From the NCBI GenBank assembly GCA_030148425.1, contig JASBTM010000017.1, positions 372,001-436,000 on the forward strand: a stretch of 64,000 bases of DNA, read 5' to 3'. Each line of letters starts with the position of its first letter. The stretch's first letter is position 1. The translations under genes and the position numbers were made by a program. Shown here piece by piece: positions 25,470 through 35,120 of this stretch. The notes under the pieces are model-generated. The model was given only the letters and a program-made list of their open reading frames with translations. It searched no databases and was not told the DNA's origin. This DNA comes from Hyphomicrobium sp. (lineage in GTDB: Bacteria; Pseudomonadota; Alphaproteobacteria; Rhizobiales; Hyphomicrobiaceae).

Positions 25470-27100
25470 GTTGTGATGCCCGGCGGTGCCTTTTCGGCTG
25501 TCGGCAATGTGAATGAAACGCAGGCCCCATTCCTGTTGCCGCCCAACGTCATCTTCCCGCCGTGCGATTGTATGATCGAGCGACTGAGGGATAACCCCAG
25601 CCCCATGCCGTCGGCTTTTGTCGTTGTGAAAGGTGAAATCGGGCGTTCCAAGAGAACTGGCTCGAACCCTGGACCGTTATCGGTGATCGATATGACGATG
25701 AATGCCCGGCCGTCGTGTGCCGCTTCGATCTCGATCCGGCCGTTGGTGCACCCTGCTCCGGTGATCGCTTCCGAAGCGTTCTTCACGATGTTCCCGATGA
25801 CCTGTTCAATCTGGAGACGATCGACCTTTACGTCCGGCAGATCGCGAGTCACTGCCGTATCGAGGCGAATACCATGCTCCTCAAGATCTGCCCGGCAGAC
25901 GGACTCGGGCCGCCTGATGAGATCGGGCACGGAGACGACCTCGAGCCGCGAACTTCCCGCGCCGATGAAATCGCGGAGCCAGCGGATAACCGCCGCTGCA
26001 CGATCCACTTGCTCGATGATCTGCTCCGTCGTTCGGATGACGGAGGCTTGGTCGACGGCCTCCTGTTTCAATGCTCTTCGTCCGACCCGCGCGTAATTCC
26101 CAATTGCGGTGAGAGGCTGATTGATCTCGTGTGCTATTGCGGCCGCGAGGGCGCCAAGCGTGCCGACGCGGGATGCTCGCCCGAGCGCCTCACGATGCAG
26201 CCAGAGTTCGCGTTGCGTGTTGCGCTGCTCGGAGACGAGTTCTCCGACGATCAGGCCCGTCAAGGCGAGAACGAGCATCAGAGTTTGCAACGCCGTGATG
26301 CCGATCGTGCTCGGCCCCGCAATTTGAATGGCTGCGATCAGCAGCACCTGGGTCACGGCGAGCGCCCCGGTAACGGCCTCGAGGCCGAAGCGAACCGCGA
26401 TCCAGATGACCGGCAAAAAGAGCAAATAAAAGAGCTGCGAAGGATTGCTCGTCGCCGAACCGAAGATCACGAACAATGCACCGATCATCGCCAGGAATGG
26501 TAAAATCAGCTCCGGCACCTTGGGAAAGATGGAGCGACCGGAAAGAAGGAAAAGCAGAAACGGCGTCATGACCGTGATGCCGATCATATCGCCAACCCAC
26601 CAGCCGAGCACCCCCTGCGGGATTTGATCGAAGCTGACGATCGACATGGACGAGAGCAGAAAGACGCCACCCGTCGCGGCGACCGCGGCAGCGACGGCGG
26701 CCGTTCCCAAAAGCCAGATGAGATCTCGTCGCGATTGGAGAGCCGGTGAAAACCCGTTTTCCGGCCTTGTTAGAAGCCAGGCGGCGGCGCTGTACGTTCC
26801 ACCAATCGCCGTTACCACGGCGATCTCGGCGTCGAGCGGCAGAGGGAACTGGCGCAGTACACCGTCAGCAAGTAACGGCGCAAGAAAAAGCCAAGGAATG
26901 AAAGCGCGTCCAAAAGCGAGGACGAGTGCAATACTGACACCGGTCGTCGGATTCCAAGGTGTAATTCCAAACGCACTCAGAGGATCGACGAAGCTCAGCC
27001 AATCGAGGGCGACGTAAGCGGCGAGATACGCACAACCGATCGCCCAATAGCGGGGCGACGGCAGTCCGAACGTCACATCGCGGGTCAGCAACTGAAGCAT
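25466..27100 (-). CDS. Sensor histidine kinase with MASE1 membrane domain
   Basis: The 544-residue protein starts with an eight-helix-type MASE1 sensor (about 15-290; note ITPWNPTTGVSIALVLAFG and GVLGWWVGDMIGITVMTPFL), then a dimerisation domain with His324 in AAIAHEINQPLTAIGNYARV and an HATPase domain with ITDNGPGFEPV and GMGLGLSLSRSIIQSHGG. MASE1 is thought to sense small molecules at the membrane. The start at 27100 has GGAGAGG upstream. Kinase and regulator overlap by 4 nt. Confidence 0.88.
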   Translation of the reverse strand: MLQLLTRDVTFGLPSPRYWAIGCAYLAAYVALDWLSFVDPLSAFGITPWNPTTGVSIALVLAFGRAFIPWLFLAPLLADGVLRQFPLPLDAEIAVVTAIGGTYSAAAWLLTRPENGFSPALQSRRDLIWLLGTAAVAAAVAATGGVFLLSSMSIVSFDQIPQGVLGWWVGDMIGITVMTPFLLFLLSGRSIFPKVPELILPFLAMIGALFVIFGSATSNPSQLFYLLFLPVIWIAVRFGLEAVTGALAVTQVLLIAAIQIAGPSTIGITALQTLMLVLALTGLIVGELVSEQRNTQRELWLHREALGRASRVGTLGALAAAIAHEINQPLTAIGNYARVGRRALKQEAVDQASVIRTTEQIIEQVDRAAAVIRWLRDFIGAGSSRLEVVSVPDLIRRPESVCRADLEEHGIRLDTAVTRDLPDVKVDRLQIEQVIGNIVKNASEAITGAGCTNGRIEIEAAHDGRAFIVISITDNGPGFEPVLLERPISPFTTTKADGMGLGLSLSRSIIQSHGGKMTLGGNRNGACVSFTLPTAEKAPPGITT

Positions 27101-27351
27101 TGCGAAAGCCTCTCCCGGGTTGCCCGAAAATGCGCTCCGTAACTCTACTCTAGTTCGATTGCTCGCGATTCACTACTCGCGCACTTGCCCAGAATTGCAT
27201 CAGTGTGCCGAGTACGGTGTCGTTGCGCGCATGGAGCCCCGTTTCGGCCGACGAGCCACGGCAGTGCGGTGCACCATATCCGGATCACGCAATCGTTCGT
27301 GGGTTGGCCACAAGTGGTTCGTGATCCGGTTCAGTCTTCCGCGAGGTCGAA

Positions 27352-27699
27352 ATGCGCTCAAATCCCGAGAGAAAGGGAAATGCTACGCGCCTTGCGCGGC
27401 GGAAGACGCTCGTAAGCCTCTCGGATTATCTCCGAGCGCCGTCAGAGGAAACCGCGACGGAGTTCCGTCATCTCACACAAGATTCGGAGACGCAGAGTGC
27501 GCGCCCGGAACCCGATCCGAAGGTTGGCGCCCCCAGCGCTTCCGTGACCGCTTCTTCCCGAGACCACGCTCCGGCGCTTGGGCCGATCGCGCGCTTCGTG
27601 CTCAGGCGGCTTGGGCTGACAGCCTCCGACGAGGCGCCGGAGAAGTCTTCGATTCATAAGCCTCGGCAGAACCGTTTGGAGAAATACGACGGCGATTGA
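27352..27699 (+). CDS. Hypothetical small hydrophilic protein
   Basis: A 115-residue charged protein with Lys/Arg-rich ends and an acidic middle (SEETATEFRHLTQDSETQSA). It has no signal peptide or membrane segment and no recognised domain; the segment ALGPIARFVLRRLGLTA may be a short amphipathic helix. GAGGTCGAA precedes the ATG. Codon choice resembles the neighbours. It ends 26 nt before the next small gene, so both may form one unit. Could be spurious. Confidence 0.45.
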   Translation: MRSNPERKGNATRLARRKTLVSLSDYLRAPSEETATEFRHLTQDSETQSARPEPDPKVGAPSASVTASSRDHAPALGPIARFVLRRLGLTASDEAPEKSSIHKPRQNRLEKYDGD

Positions 27700-27725
27700 T
27701 GCCGCTATGTTCTGGGGAGAGTGCT

Positions 27726-28010
27726 ATGCCGTTTATGACGTCAAAGGGGAGCCGCCACCTCGAATACTTTTTGCTCCATCATGCGAAAGCGTCCGGACCT
27801 TCTGTCGGCATTTACGCGAACAGCAATATTCCAGCGACAGTCGTCGACGACTTCGGACGCCATTATATCTTTGCAGGTGTCGCTCCGCGCCGATGGAACG
27901 GGGAATTCGATCTCGATGCCCTGCAAACGGGGGAGTTCATTCTGAAGCCTGGCCTCGTCTACCGGATGAAAAATATTCCCCGTCCTTGGCTCGAAGGGCT
28001 CTTTCGCTAG
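27726..28010 (+). CDS. Hypothetical protein, 94 aa
   Basis: A compact soluble protein with alternating strands (HLEYFLLHHAKASGPSVGIY, then ATVVDDFGRHYIFAGVAPRR) and a C-terminus rich in Pro/Leu. Family not recognised. The ATG at 27726 is preceded by GGGGAGAGTGCT, a good ribosome site. It precedes the FAD oxidase at 28085 by 74 nt and may be co-transcribed with it. Hydrophobic core pattern and base composition favour a real gene. Confidence 0.6.
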   Translation: MPFMTSKGSRHLEYFLLHHAKASGPSVGIYANSNIPATVVDDFGRHYIFAGVAPRRWNGEFDLDALQTGEFILKPGLVYRMKNIPRPWLEGLFR

Positions 28011-28084
28011 GACATTCCGGCAATAGTGCAGAAATGGAGAATCCGGGCTAATCACAGGGCTCGCAATACCCTCCGAGGACGCAC

Positions 28085-29458
28085 GTGATTATGCCGTCTA
28101 TGCCTTCCGCCGCCGTACGCGACTATCCGTCAGCCCATACCGTGGCCAGCGGAAACGTAGGTTCACGCCAATCGCTAAACTACATGCCCTACTGGTGGGA
28201 CGCGATTCCGGCGGCCGCCAGCGATGATGCGAAAGCCATTCCCGCGACGTGCGACGTCGCCATCGTAGGTTCGGGTTTCACCGGACTTTCGGCAGCTTTG
28301 ACGCTCGCGCGGGCGGGACGGGCCGTCGCGGTGTTCGAACGAAACCGAGCTGGCTTCGGAGCAAGCACGCGTAACGGCGGCCAAGTCGGGAGCGGAAACC
28401 AGAAGTTTCGCGTCAAGACGCTCATAAATCTGCGGGGACGCAAGAAGGCCGAGGAGATGCTGCGCGAGGGGACGCGCATGCTCGATCACATCGCGTCATT
28501 TGTGGAAACGGAGAAGATCGATTGCCACTTCCGCCGCTCGGGCCGTTTTCGCGCCGCCATCCGGCCCGAACACTACGAGGCCATGGCAGCGGACATGCGC
28601 GACTTGAAAGCAATTACCGGCGTCGAGAGCTTTATGGTGCCGAAATCCGAGCAAACGTCGGAGATCGGTTCCGATGTCTTTTTCGGAGGCTCAGTCCTTC
28701 CCAACGATGCCTCGCTACATCCCGGACTTTATCATGCTGGCCTGATGCAGCGTGTTGTGGAAGCTGGCGGCGAAATTCTTGATCATGCGGGCGTCACGCA
28801 CATCGAGGCCGTTCCGGGTGGGTTTCGCGTCTCGACCGCGCGCGGCCAGACGACGGCTCGAAACGTCCTTATCGCGAGCAACGGATATACCGACGGGCTT
28901 GTTCCAGAGCTGAAGAGGCGCATCGTTCAAGTCGGATCGGGCATCATTGCGACGGGTGAAATCCCGCAATCGCTTTATGACCGGCTGCTGCCGAAAAACC
29001 GCGTCTACGGCAACACCAACAGGGTGTTCTATTATTTTCGCGGTGCGCCGGATGCGCGGCGCATTCTCTGGGGCGGGCGCGCCGGTCGGTTTAACCACAA
29101 CACGTCGCCTTCGGCATTCCAACATCTCGCCCAAGACATGCTGCGCGTTTTTCCGGATCTCAAAGATGTTCCGGTCACGCACGCGTGGGATGGGACGATC
29201 GGGTACACGTATGACGAGGTTCCGCACCTCGGCAAAACAGCCGAAGGTCTGCATTACGCGCTCGGCTACTGCGGGACCGGCGTTTCCCGAGCGACCTACT
29301 TCGGCAACAAGATTGCGTTGCAGATGCTCGAGCGGCCGGAAGGTCGCACGTCGTTCGACGATCTCGCCTTCGCGCCCTTTCCTGCCCACCCGATAGCGCG
29401 GAGAGCCGTGCCCTTCGTCGAGGCCTGGTACCGCGTCCGCGACACTATGAATTTCTAG
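28085..29458 (+). CDS. puuB: FAD-dependent oxidoreductase, gamma-glutamylputrescine-oxidase-like
   Basis: The 457-residue protein has the lead YMPYWWDAIPAA that is typical of PuuB/OrdL-type oxidases, the FAD motif DVAIVGSGFTGLSAALTLAR, the phrase GFGASTRNGGQVGSGNQKF, and late AEGLHYALGYCGTGVSRATY. These enzymes oxidise gamma-glutamylputrescine or similar amines in the cytosol. It is a closer PuuB match than the oxidase at 10377, though the two differ strongly in sequence. The GTG at 28085 or the ATG at 28091 could be the start. The two-gene set that follows (LLM and sulfite-oxidase-like) starts after a 66-nt gap. Confidence 0.8.
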   Translation: MIMPSMPSAAVRDYPSAHTVASGNVGSRQSLNYMPYWWDAIPAAASDDAKAIPATCDVAIVGSGFTGLSAALTLARAGRAVAVFERNRAGFGASTRNGGQVGSGNQKFRVKTLINLRGRKKAEEMLREGTRMLDHIASFVETEKIDCHFRRSGRFRAAIRPEHYEAMAADMRDLKAITGVESFMVPKSEQTSEIGSDVFFGGSVLPNDASLHPGLYHAGLMQRVVEAGGEILDHAGVTHIEAVPGGFRVSTARGQTTARNVLIASNGYTDGLVPELKRRIVQVGSGIIATGEIPQSLYDRLLPKNRVYGNTNRVFYYFRGAPDARRILWGGRAGRFNHNTSPSAFQHLAQDMLRVFPDLKDVPVTHAWDGTIGYTYDEVPHLGKTAEGLHYALGYCGTGVSRATYFGNKIALQMLERPEGRTSFDDLAFAPFPAHPIARRAVPFVEAWYRVRDTMNF

Positions 29459-29524
29459 CTCGGGCCGCCCGGATTGGCATCGCAGGCGCGCCACCCTACA
29501 TGATGCGGCAGTCCGGAGGACATC

Positions 29525-30538
29525 ATGGCCGCACTCTCGATACTCGACCTCGTTCGCGTGACGCAAAACACGGATGCACGCGGTGCGCTCGACAACGCCC
29601 GCGACCTTGCAGCCCACGCAGAGACATGGGGCTATCGCCGGTTTTGGGTCGCAGAACATCACAACATGCCCGGCATCGCGAGCGCGGCGACGTCGATCGT
29701 CATCGCGCACATAGCGGCAGGCTCGCAAACCATCCGCGTCGGCGCTGGCGGCATCATGCTTCCCAATCACGCGCCGCTCATCATCGCGGAGCAATTCGGC
29801 ACGCTGGCGCGGCTGTTTCCCGGGCGGATCGATCTTGGCCTCGGGCGCGCACCCGGTACAGATCAGGTAACCGTCCAGGCCTTGAGGCGGCAACCTACTG
29901 CCGCCGATACGTTTCCACAGGACGTCCTGGAATTGCAGGCATACTTTGCGCCTGCCGGGCCTGGCCAGCGCGTGCAAGCCGTTCCGGCCGCGGGGACCAA
30001 TGTTGCGCTGTGGATCCTCGGGTCGAGCCTGTTCGGCGCCTATCTCGCAGCTGAGCTCGGGCTGCCCTACGCATTCGCCTCGCACTTCGCGCCCGAGCAG
30101 TTGCTCCCGGCGCTCGAAATCTATCGCAGCCGATTCAAACCATCCGAGCAGCTCGACCGCCCCCATGCGATGGTCGGCGTCAACATCGTCGCGGCCGAGA
30201 CGGACCGGGAAGCCAAGGTGCTGGCCACGACACAGCAGATGTCGTTCGCCAACCTAGCGCGCGGCGCGCGGCAGCTGAGCCAGCCCCCGATCGAAGATAT
30301 CGAGACTTATTGGTCGCCGCGGGAAAAGGCGCAGGCGATGCAAATGCTCGCCCGTTCCATCATCGGTTCGCCCGAGACCGTCCGCACCGGGCTCAAGGCT
30401 CTTATTGACGAGACGGCCGCCGACGAAGTTATGATCGTATCGGACATCTACGATCATGCACTGCGGCTGCGCTCGTTCGAGATCATTGCGGACGCGCACA
30501 AGATGGGTGCGGAACTGCAATTATGTGCGGAGAGATGA
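29525..30538 (+). CDS. LLM-class flavin-dependent oxidoreductase
   Basis: The 337-residue protein has the luciferase-like monooxygenase pattern [20 protein letters not shown] followed by HHNMPGIAS, then [20 protein letters not shown] and [16 protein letters not shown]. This is the MsnO8/YhbW-like subfamily, which uses FMN or F420; substrates are unknown for most members. GGAGGACATC precedes the ATG. The next gene follows after 3 nt, so the two are co-expressed. No partner flavin reductase is seen. Confidence 0.88.
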   Translation: MAALSILDLVRVTQNTDARGALDNARDLAAHAETWGYRRFWVAEHHNMPGIASAATSIVIAHIAAGSQTIRVGAGGIMLPNHAPLIIAEQFGTLARLFPGRIDLGLGRAPGTDQVTVQALRRQPTAADTFPQDVLELQAYFAPAGPGQRVQAVPAAGTNVALWILGSSLFGAYLAAELGLPYAFASHFAPEQLLPALEIYRSRFKPSEQLDRPHAMVGVNIVAAETDREAKVLATTQQMSFANLARGARQLSQPPIEDIETYWSPREKAQAMQMLARSIIGSPETVRTGLKALIDETAADEVMIVSDIYDHALRLRSFEIIADAHKMGAELQLCAER

Positions 30539-30541
30539 ACC

Positions 30542-31213
30542 TTGGCGACTGATGGCGGCGACGGGCTTCCGGAAGATAGCAAGCTGACGCGCACGAAGCA
30601 GAAATGGGCTCGCGAGGGGCGCTTTCTTACGGGCCGGACCGCGCGGCCAGAATCCGAGCGGCTGCCTCCCGGCCAACATCTCGTCCGCGACTGGCCGGTG
30701 CTTGATCTCGGCCAACAACCGCACATAGCTCTCGATAAATGGCAGCTCGTCATTGATGGCGCGGTAGAGCATCCGGCGACGCTCGACTGGGCGCAATTTC
30801 AACGCGAACCGCAAAGCGACAAAACCTCCGACATTCATTGCGTGACGACGTGGTCGCGCTACGACAACCTCTGGGAAGGTGTGGCGGCACGGGACATTCT
30901 CGATCTCGTAATGCCGAAGGCGGAGGCACATTTCGTCATTCTGCACAGCTACGACCGCTATACGACGAACATTACGCTTGAAGATTTTGCCTCCGAGGAC
31001 GCCATCGTCGCCCATAGCTGGGAGGGCAAGCCGCTGACGCGTGAGCACGGCGGCCCGGTTCGGCTGGTGGTGCCGCATCTCTATTTCTGGAAAAGCGCGA
31101 AGTGGCTGAAGCGCATAGAATTTAAGGCCGGAGATGCGCCCGGCTTTTGGGAAGTGAACGGCTATCACAATCGGGCCGATCCCTGGCGAGAGCAGCGGTA
31201 TTCGGACGATTGA
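30542..31213 (+). CDS. Sulfite-oxidase-like molybdopterin oxidoreductase
   Basis: A 223-residue protein with the molybdopterin-binding fold of the sulfite oxidase family. Cys100 in SDIHCVTTWSRYDNLWEG is the expected molybdenum ligand, and EHGGPVRLVVPHLYFWKSAK is the conserved C-terminal cofactor region. It lacks a Tat signal, so unlike MsrP/YedY it should be cytoplasmic, and no heme partner is encoded beside it. The start is a TTG with GGAGAG 9 nt upstream; no better in-frame start exists. It directly follows the LLM gene. Confidence 0.82.
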   Translation: MATDGGDGLPEDSKLTRTKQKWAREGRFLTGRTARPESERLPPGQHLVRDWPVLDLGQQPHIALDKWQLVIDGAVEHPATLDWAQFQREPQSDKTSDIHCVTTWSRYDNLWEGVAARDILDLVMPKAEAHFVILHSYDRYTTNITLEDFASEDAIVAHSWEGKPLTREHGGPVRLVVPHLYFWKSAKWLKRIEFKAGDAPGFWEVNGYHNRADPWREQRYSDD

Positions 31214-31343
31214 TTGGTTAAGGCCCGTATTCTCGGAATTTTTCCGCCGTCGGAATAACAAAGATAATCGGCGTCGCCATCGTTTGGGCAAGGCTCTCGC
31301 GATATTGTTCGATATCTAGGGAGCACTCAAAAGGGGGCGTCGC

Positions 31344-33314
31344 GTGTTGTTTCCCCAACGCTATTCATTGCAGATCGCGCGGTTCGCGTTGTTCGCCGCC
31401 GCGCTTTTTTCCGCTGTCGCGGCGCCGTCGCGATCCGAAGCCAAGGATGCCTTCGCCGCATGCGAAGGCGAAGCCGGGCTCGCGGTAATGGCTTCGCCTC
31501 TCGCGCCATGGAACGGTGCACCGCTCCGGGTCATCTTCACGGCGGAGACCGCACTCAAAGGCGAGCTGACGCTGACCGCTCCCGACGGAAAAATCGCTGT
31601 GACATCGAGCGAGCGTCGCGGTGGACCGCCTTACTTCTGGTTGGCAGAAGTTGCATCGCCCGCACCGGGAACTTGGACCGCCAAGCTTACGCGCGACGGC
31701 GCGGATGCGGCCTGCGCAACCGTCACCAAAGAATTCAAGGTCACGAAAGCCGCAGGGGCACCGCCCCGTCCCGCCGCCAAGAGCGTGTGGCCGGTCAGGG
31801 CCGAATGGAATCGCGACACCGAGAATCTTTACTCGGCATGGGTCGAGAAGCTCTTCGACGATCCGATCGAGGAGCAGCCATCGTGGCCCGCGCTTCACGA
31901 AGTGCTGCGCGATAAATCGCGCAATATCCTCTTCAACCATCTGGGGCTCGCAGAGGACGAGAAGAAACTCATCATGCAGCCCGACTGCGCAGACCTCCCT
32001 TATTTCCTGCGGGCCTACTTCGCGTTCAAGATTGGCCTGCCGTTTGGATATTCGAAGTGCTCGCGCGGCGGAGGCGGGAAAGCTCCGCGTTGCCCGCAGT
32101 GGTTCAACATCCAGAAGGAAGATGTTCCGCAGGCTGCGCCGGGGCAAAAGCCGGTACAAAGCGCCAGTAACTCGCTGTTCGGCGTTTTCGATACGGCGGC
32201 TGTTTCGTCGTCGTCGACATCCGCGCGGCCGTCGCGTCCGGCGGGCCTCGTACCGGGTTTCGGCTATTACGTGCGTACGGTCGTCGCGAATGCCGTGCAT
32301 TCCGGATCGGGACGTACCGCAGCCGAGGACAACAACACCGACTATTACCCTGTCTCGCTCAAGGCCGAGACCCTGCGGCCGGGGACGATCTACGCCGATC
32401 CCTACGGCCATGTTCTTGTTCTCGTGAAGCGGGTTGCGCAGACGAGCGATTCCGCAGGCGTTTTTCTTGCGGTCGACGGCCAGCCTGACGGAACGGTCGC
32501 GCGCAAGCGGTTTTGGCGCGGGAATTTCCTGTTCACCCAGAACCCATCGCTTGGCAGCCCGGGCTTCAAACGGTTTCGCCCAATCGTCGCCGACAACTCT
32601 GGCACGATGCGCAGGCTCACCAATGCCGAGATTTCGAAAGACAGCGACTATGGAGATTTTTCTCTCGAGCAATCGAAGCTCGGCGTTGAAGATTTTTATG
32701 ACCGCATGGACGATGTGATGTCTCCCGAACCGCTCGATCCGGATCGCGCCTTGAAGGAGACGATCACCGCGCTCGAAGAGCAAGTGAAGACGCGGGTTAC
32801 GTCGGTCGAGAACGGGCGAAAATATCAGGCGGGCGGTGGTGGCGAAGTGGCCATTCCTTCCGGACCCTCGATTTTCGAAACGACGGGCGCATGGGAAGAC
32901 TTCGCAACGCCGTCGCGGGATCTGCGCCTTCTTATCGCGATCGATGTCGTGCGGAATTATCCGGATCGTGTCGCGCGGCGTGCCGACCGGTATGCGATGC
33001 CGAAAGACAAAAGCGTGGCCGACGTAAAATCCGAATTGGAAAGTAGCCTCGGATCGGAGATCTTGGCGCGAAAATTTTCCTATACGCGCAGCGATGGTTC
33101 GCAGTGGACGCTAACACTGAAGGACGTGATCGATCGCTCGAAAGATCTCGAGATGGCCTACAACGTCAACGACTGTGTCGAAGTTCGCTGGGGCGCGGCC
33201 GATAACGGCGACGAAGCTTCAACGTGCAAGCGGCACGCGTCCTCGGCGCAACGGGCGAAAATGGAAGATTATCGGACTTGGTTCCACGAGCGCAGACGCC
33301 CGCTCCGGGAATAG
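31344..33314 (+). CDS. Large exported protein with possible papain/NlpC-like Cys-His site
   Basis: The 656-residue product has a signal peptide (RYSLQIARFALFAAALFSAV, cleavage near SEA). After a beta-rich N-terminal domain, Cys215 in PDCADLPYFLRAYFAFKIG and His356 in DPYGHVLVLVKR are arranged like the Cys and His of NlpC/P60 or other papain-like peptidases. The C-terminal third (residues 450-650) is helical and charged. I do not recognise a named family, so a cell-wall peptidase or amidase role is a hypothesis. The GTG start has AAAGGGGG upstream. It is a single-gene unit. Confidence 0.75.
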   Translation: MLFPQRYSLQIARFALFAAALFSAVAAPSRSEAKDAFAACEGEAGLAVMASPLAPWNGAPLRVIFTAETALKGELTLTAPDGKIAVTSSERRGGPPYFWLAEVASPAPGTWTAKLTRDGADAACATVTKEFKVTKAAGAPPRPAAKSVWPVRAEWNRDTENLYSAWVEKLFDDPIEEQPSWPALHEVLRDKSRNILFNHLGLAEDEKKLIMQPDCADLPYFLRAYFAFKIGLPFGYSKCSRGGGGKAPRCPQWFNIQKEDVPQAAPGQKPVQSASNSLFGVFDTAAVSSSSTSARPSRPAGLVPGFGYYVRTVVANAVHSGSGRTAAEDNNTDYYPVSLKAETLRPGTIYADPYGHVLVLVKRVAQTSDSAGVFLAVDGQPDGTVARKRFWRGNFLFTQNPSLGSPGFKRFRPIVADNSGTMRRLTNAEISKDSDYGDFSLEQSKLGVEDFYDRMDDVMSPEPLDPDRALKETITALEEQVKTRVTSVENGRKYQAGGGGEVAIPSGPSIFETTGAWEDFATPSRDLRLLIAIDVVRNYPDRVARRADRYAMPKDKSVADVKSELESSLGSEILARKFSYTRSDGSQWTLTLKDVIDRSKDLEMAYNVNDCVEVRWGAADNGDEASTCKRHASSAQRAKMEDYRTWFHERRRPLRE

Positions 33315-33336
33315 GCGCACACTCCACCATAAAGTA

Positions 33337-33376
33337 AGGCCCTGCTTCGTTGGGCGCTCGCCGCGTCGCAGGGCCT
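33337..33376 (+). terminator. Hairpin after the large exported protein gene
   Basis: AGGCCCTGC and GCAGGGCCT form a perfect 9-bp stem with a 22-nt loop, 22 nt past the stop codon. There is no T-run, so efficiency is uncertain. Confidence 0.4.
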
Positions 33377-33421
33377 AGTTGGAAGAGGAAAGAATTTAAT
33401 AGGTCACAAAATATATTTCGT

Positions 33422-33441
33422 ACACTGAATATATTTAGTGT
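33422..33441. promoter_or_regulatory. AT-rich palindrome, possible operator
   Basis: ACACTGAATATATTTAGTGT is palindromic except for one symmetric position pair. It lies in a 267-nt gap between the ends of convergent genes, where no known gene needs a promoter. An overlapping AATATATTT direct repeat precedes it. Confidence 0.3.
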
Positions 33442-33581
33442 GTAAGGACGATGCTCTTAAAAATGAATTAAAAACCGCACGGATCGGTTCGCGCGTGCGA
33501 AAGCGATGGCGAAGCCTTCAAGTCCATTTTGGAATATGGCTTCGCATCAGCATGTTAGCATGCCGAGCTATGCTGCGGTTG

Positions 33582-34967
33582 CTAACGCGCCGGCAGGCGC
33601 GACAGCAGCGGACCCAGCCCCTCCGACATCGTTGGATGCGCCAAGATGGCGTCCCGTAAGACCGTATATGATAGACCCGCGAGCATAGCCGTTTGCACGA
33701 CGGCCATAACCTCGCCTGCCTCTGGACCAACCATTGAAAATCCGACAATGCGATCATCGTCTCCGACCAGGGCTTTCATGAACCCTCTGGTCTCCGACAT
33801 GGTCCTGCTGCGCAAAACGCCGATCATCGGCAGCTTCGCGACGCGAACATTGATGCCTTTCTCTCGTGCCTGCTTCTCGCTGAGACCCACGCGTCCGAGC
33901 TGCGGATCGGTGAACATGCAGTAAGGCACGAGCCGATCTTTCTTGCTGCGGCTGCCGCCTGCGAGATTATCGCGAATGATGCGAAAATCGTCGAAGGATA
34001 CATGGGTGAATTGCTGGCTTCCGGCGCATTCGCCGATTGCCCACGTGTCCGGCGCGGCTGTCTCAAGCCGATCGTTGACGACGATGTAGCCGCGAGCGTC
34101 GACACCGACGCCTGCGAGTTCGAGACCGACTCCCGAGGTGTTCGGCGTGCGTCCCGCCGCGACGAGGAGATCCGTTCCTTCTATTGTCCCGGCCGTCGTT
34201 GTTACAGTGACGCTCAATCCTGAGCGACCTTCGACGCTCAACACCTTGCTGCCAAGCTCTATTATCATCCCTTCGGACCGAAGAGCTTCCGTGATTTCGG
34301 CGGCAACATCTTCATCTTCCTGAGCTGCAATCTGGCCGGCCGCTTCGATGACCGTGACTTGCGAACCGAACCGCCGATAGCTTTGCGCGAGTTCGAGTCC
34401 GACGTAGCCGCCGCCGAGAACGATGAGATGCCTCGGTAAATAGTCCAACTCCAACGCCTCGACGTTCGTCATCGGATTCGCGGCGGCGAGTCCGGGGATG
34501 TCGGGAATGGTGGCGTGGGTGCCAATGTTTATGAACATCCGATCGCCGGTAAAGGTCGCGCTGCCGCCGTCGTTCAGTTTAACATCGACAGTCTTAGGCG
34601 CGACAAAGCGGGCGTCTCCCATGATGAGTTGAGCGCCGCTTTGTTTGAATAAATCGAGATGCAGGGCGATGAGATCGTCAACCATCCGCCTTTTTCGCCC
34701 GACGACCTTCCGCATATCCGTAGTTACCGCACCAGTAACTTGTCCAAATGAGTCGGCGTGATGAACAAGATCAGCGACCTTGGCGCTCCAAATCTCGTTC
34801 TTGCTCGGAAGGCAGTTCGTGTTGGGGCATGCGCCGCCTATGAGCTTGCGTTCGACAACGGCCACTTTCCTGCCCAAGCGTCCGAGATGCCAAGCGAGAT
34901 ATTTGCCACCCTCTCCACTGCCGATGATGAGATCGTCAAAATGTTCCGAGGCCATGTCGATATCCAC
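33582..34967 (-). CDS. FAD-containing disulfide oxidoreductase (Lpd/MerA-like)
   Basis: The 461-residue protein has the pyridine nucleotide-disulfide reductase layout: FAD motif DLIIGSGEGGKYLAWHLGRL, redox-active Cys47-xxxx-Cys52 in GGACPNTNCLPSK, NAD motif LIVLGGGYVGLELAQSYRR and C-terminal dimerisation domain with the catalytic pair in AHPTMSEGL (His-x4-Glu). It is not a dihydrolipoamide dehydrogenase of a known complex by context; it resembles the mercuric-reductase-like group but lacks an N-terminal HMA domain. It stands alone. Substrate unknown. Confidence 0.85.
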   Translation of the reverse strand: MDIDMASEHFDDLIIGSGEGGKYLAWHLGRLGRKVAVVERKLIGGACPNTNCLPSKNEIWSAKVADLVHHADSFGQVTGAVTTDMRKVVGRKRRMVDDLIALHLDLFKQSGAQLIMGDARFVAPKTVDVKLNDGGSATFTGDRMFINIGTHATIPDIPGLAAANPMTNVEALELDYLPRHLIVLGGGYVGLELAQSYRRFGSQVTVIEAAGQIAAQEDEDVAAEITEALRSEGMIIELGSKVLSVEGRSGLSVTVTTTAGTIEGTDLLVAAGRTPNTSGVGLELAGVGVDARGYIVVNDRLETAAPDTWAIGECAGSQQFTHVSFDDFRIIRDNLAGGSRSKKDRLVPYCMFTDPQLGRVGLSEKQAREKGINVRVAKLPMIGVLRSRTMSETRGFMKALVGDDDRIVGFSMVGPEAGEVMAVVQTAMLAGLSYTVLRDAILAHPTMSEGLGPLLSRLPAR

Positions 34968-35060
34968 GCTGATGTTTTTCGGTCTTCGTTTAGCTGCCTA
35001 TTTGTCAGCTTCCATCCAATCGATCATGTCGTTCCGCAACCGAAATTTCCAATTCACACG

Positions 35061-35095
35061 AAAAAAGCGCGCCCAAGAAGGGACGCGCTTTTTTG
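35061..35095. terminator. Rho-independent terminator
   Basis: AAAAAAGCGCGCCC and GGGACGCGCTTTTTT pair with a single bulge around AAGAA. It follows the 92-aa exported-protein gene on the minus strand and could work in both directions. Confidence 0.8.
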
Positions 35096-35120
35096 TCTGG
35101 TTCATGTGGGTGCCTACAAA

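Noticed and set aside
28715..30166. Minus-strand frame of 483 codons crossing two plus-strand genes
   Set aside because: Arg-rich shadow; both genes on the plus strand have clear family matches.
33438..33688. Short plus-strand frames overlapping the Lpd-like gene
   Set aside because: Arg-rich or Pro-rich shadows without start signals; antisense to a clear gene.
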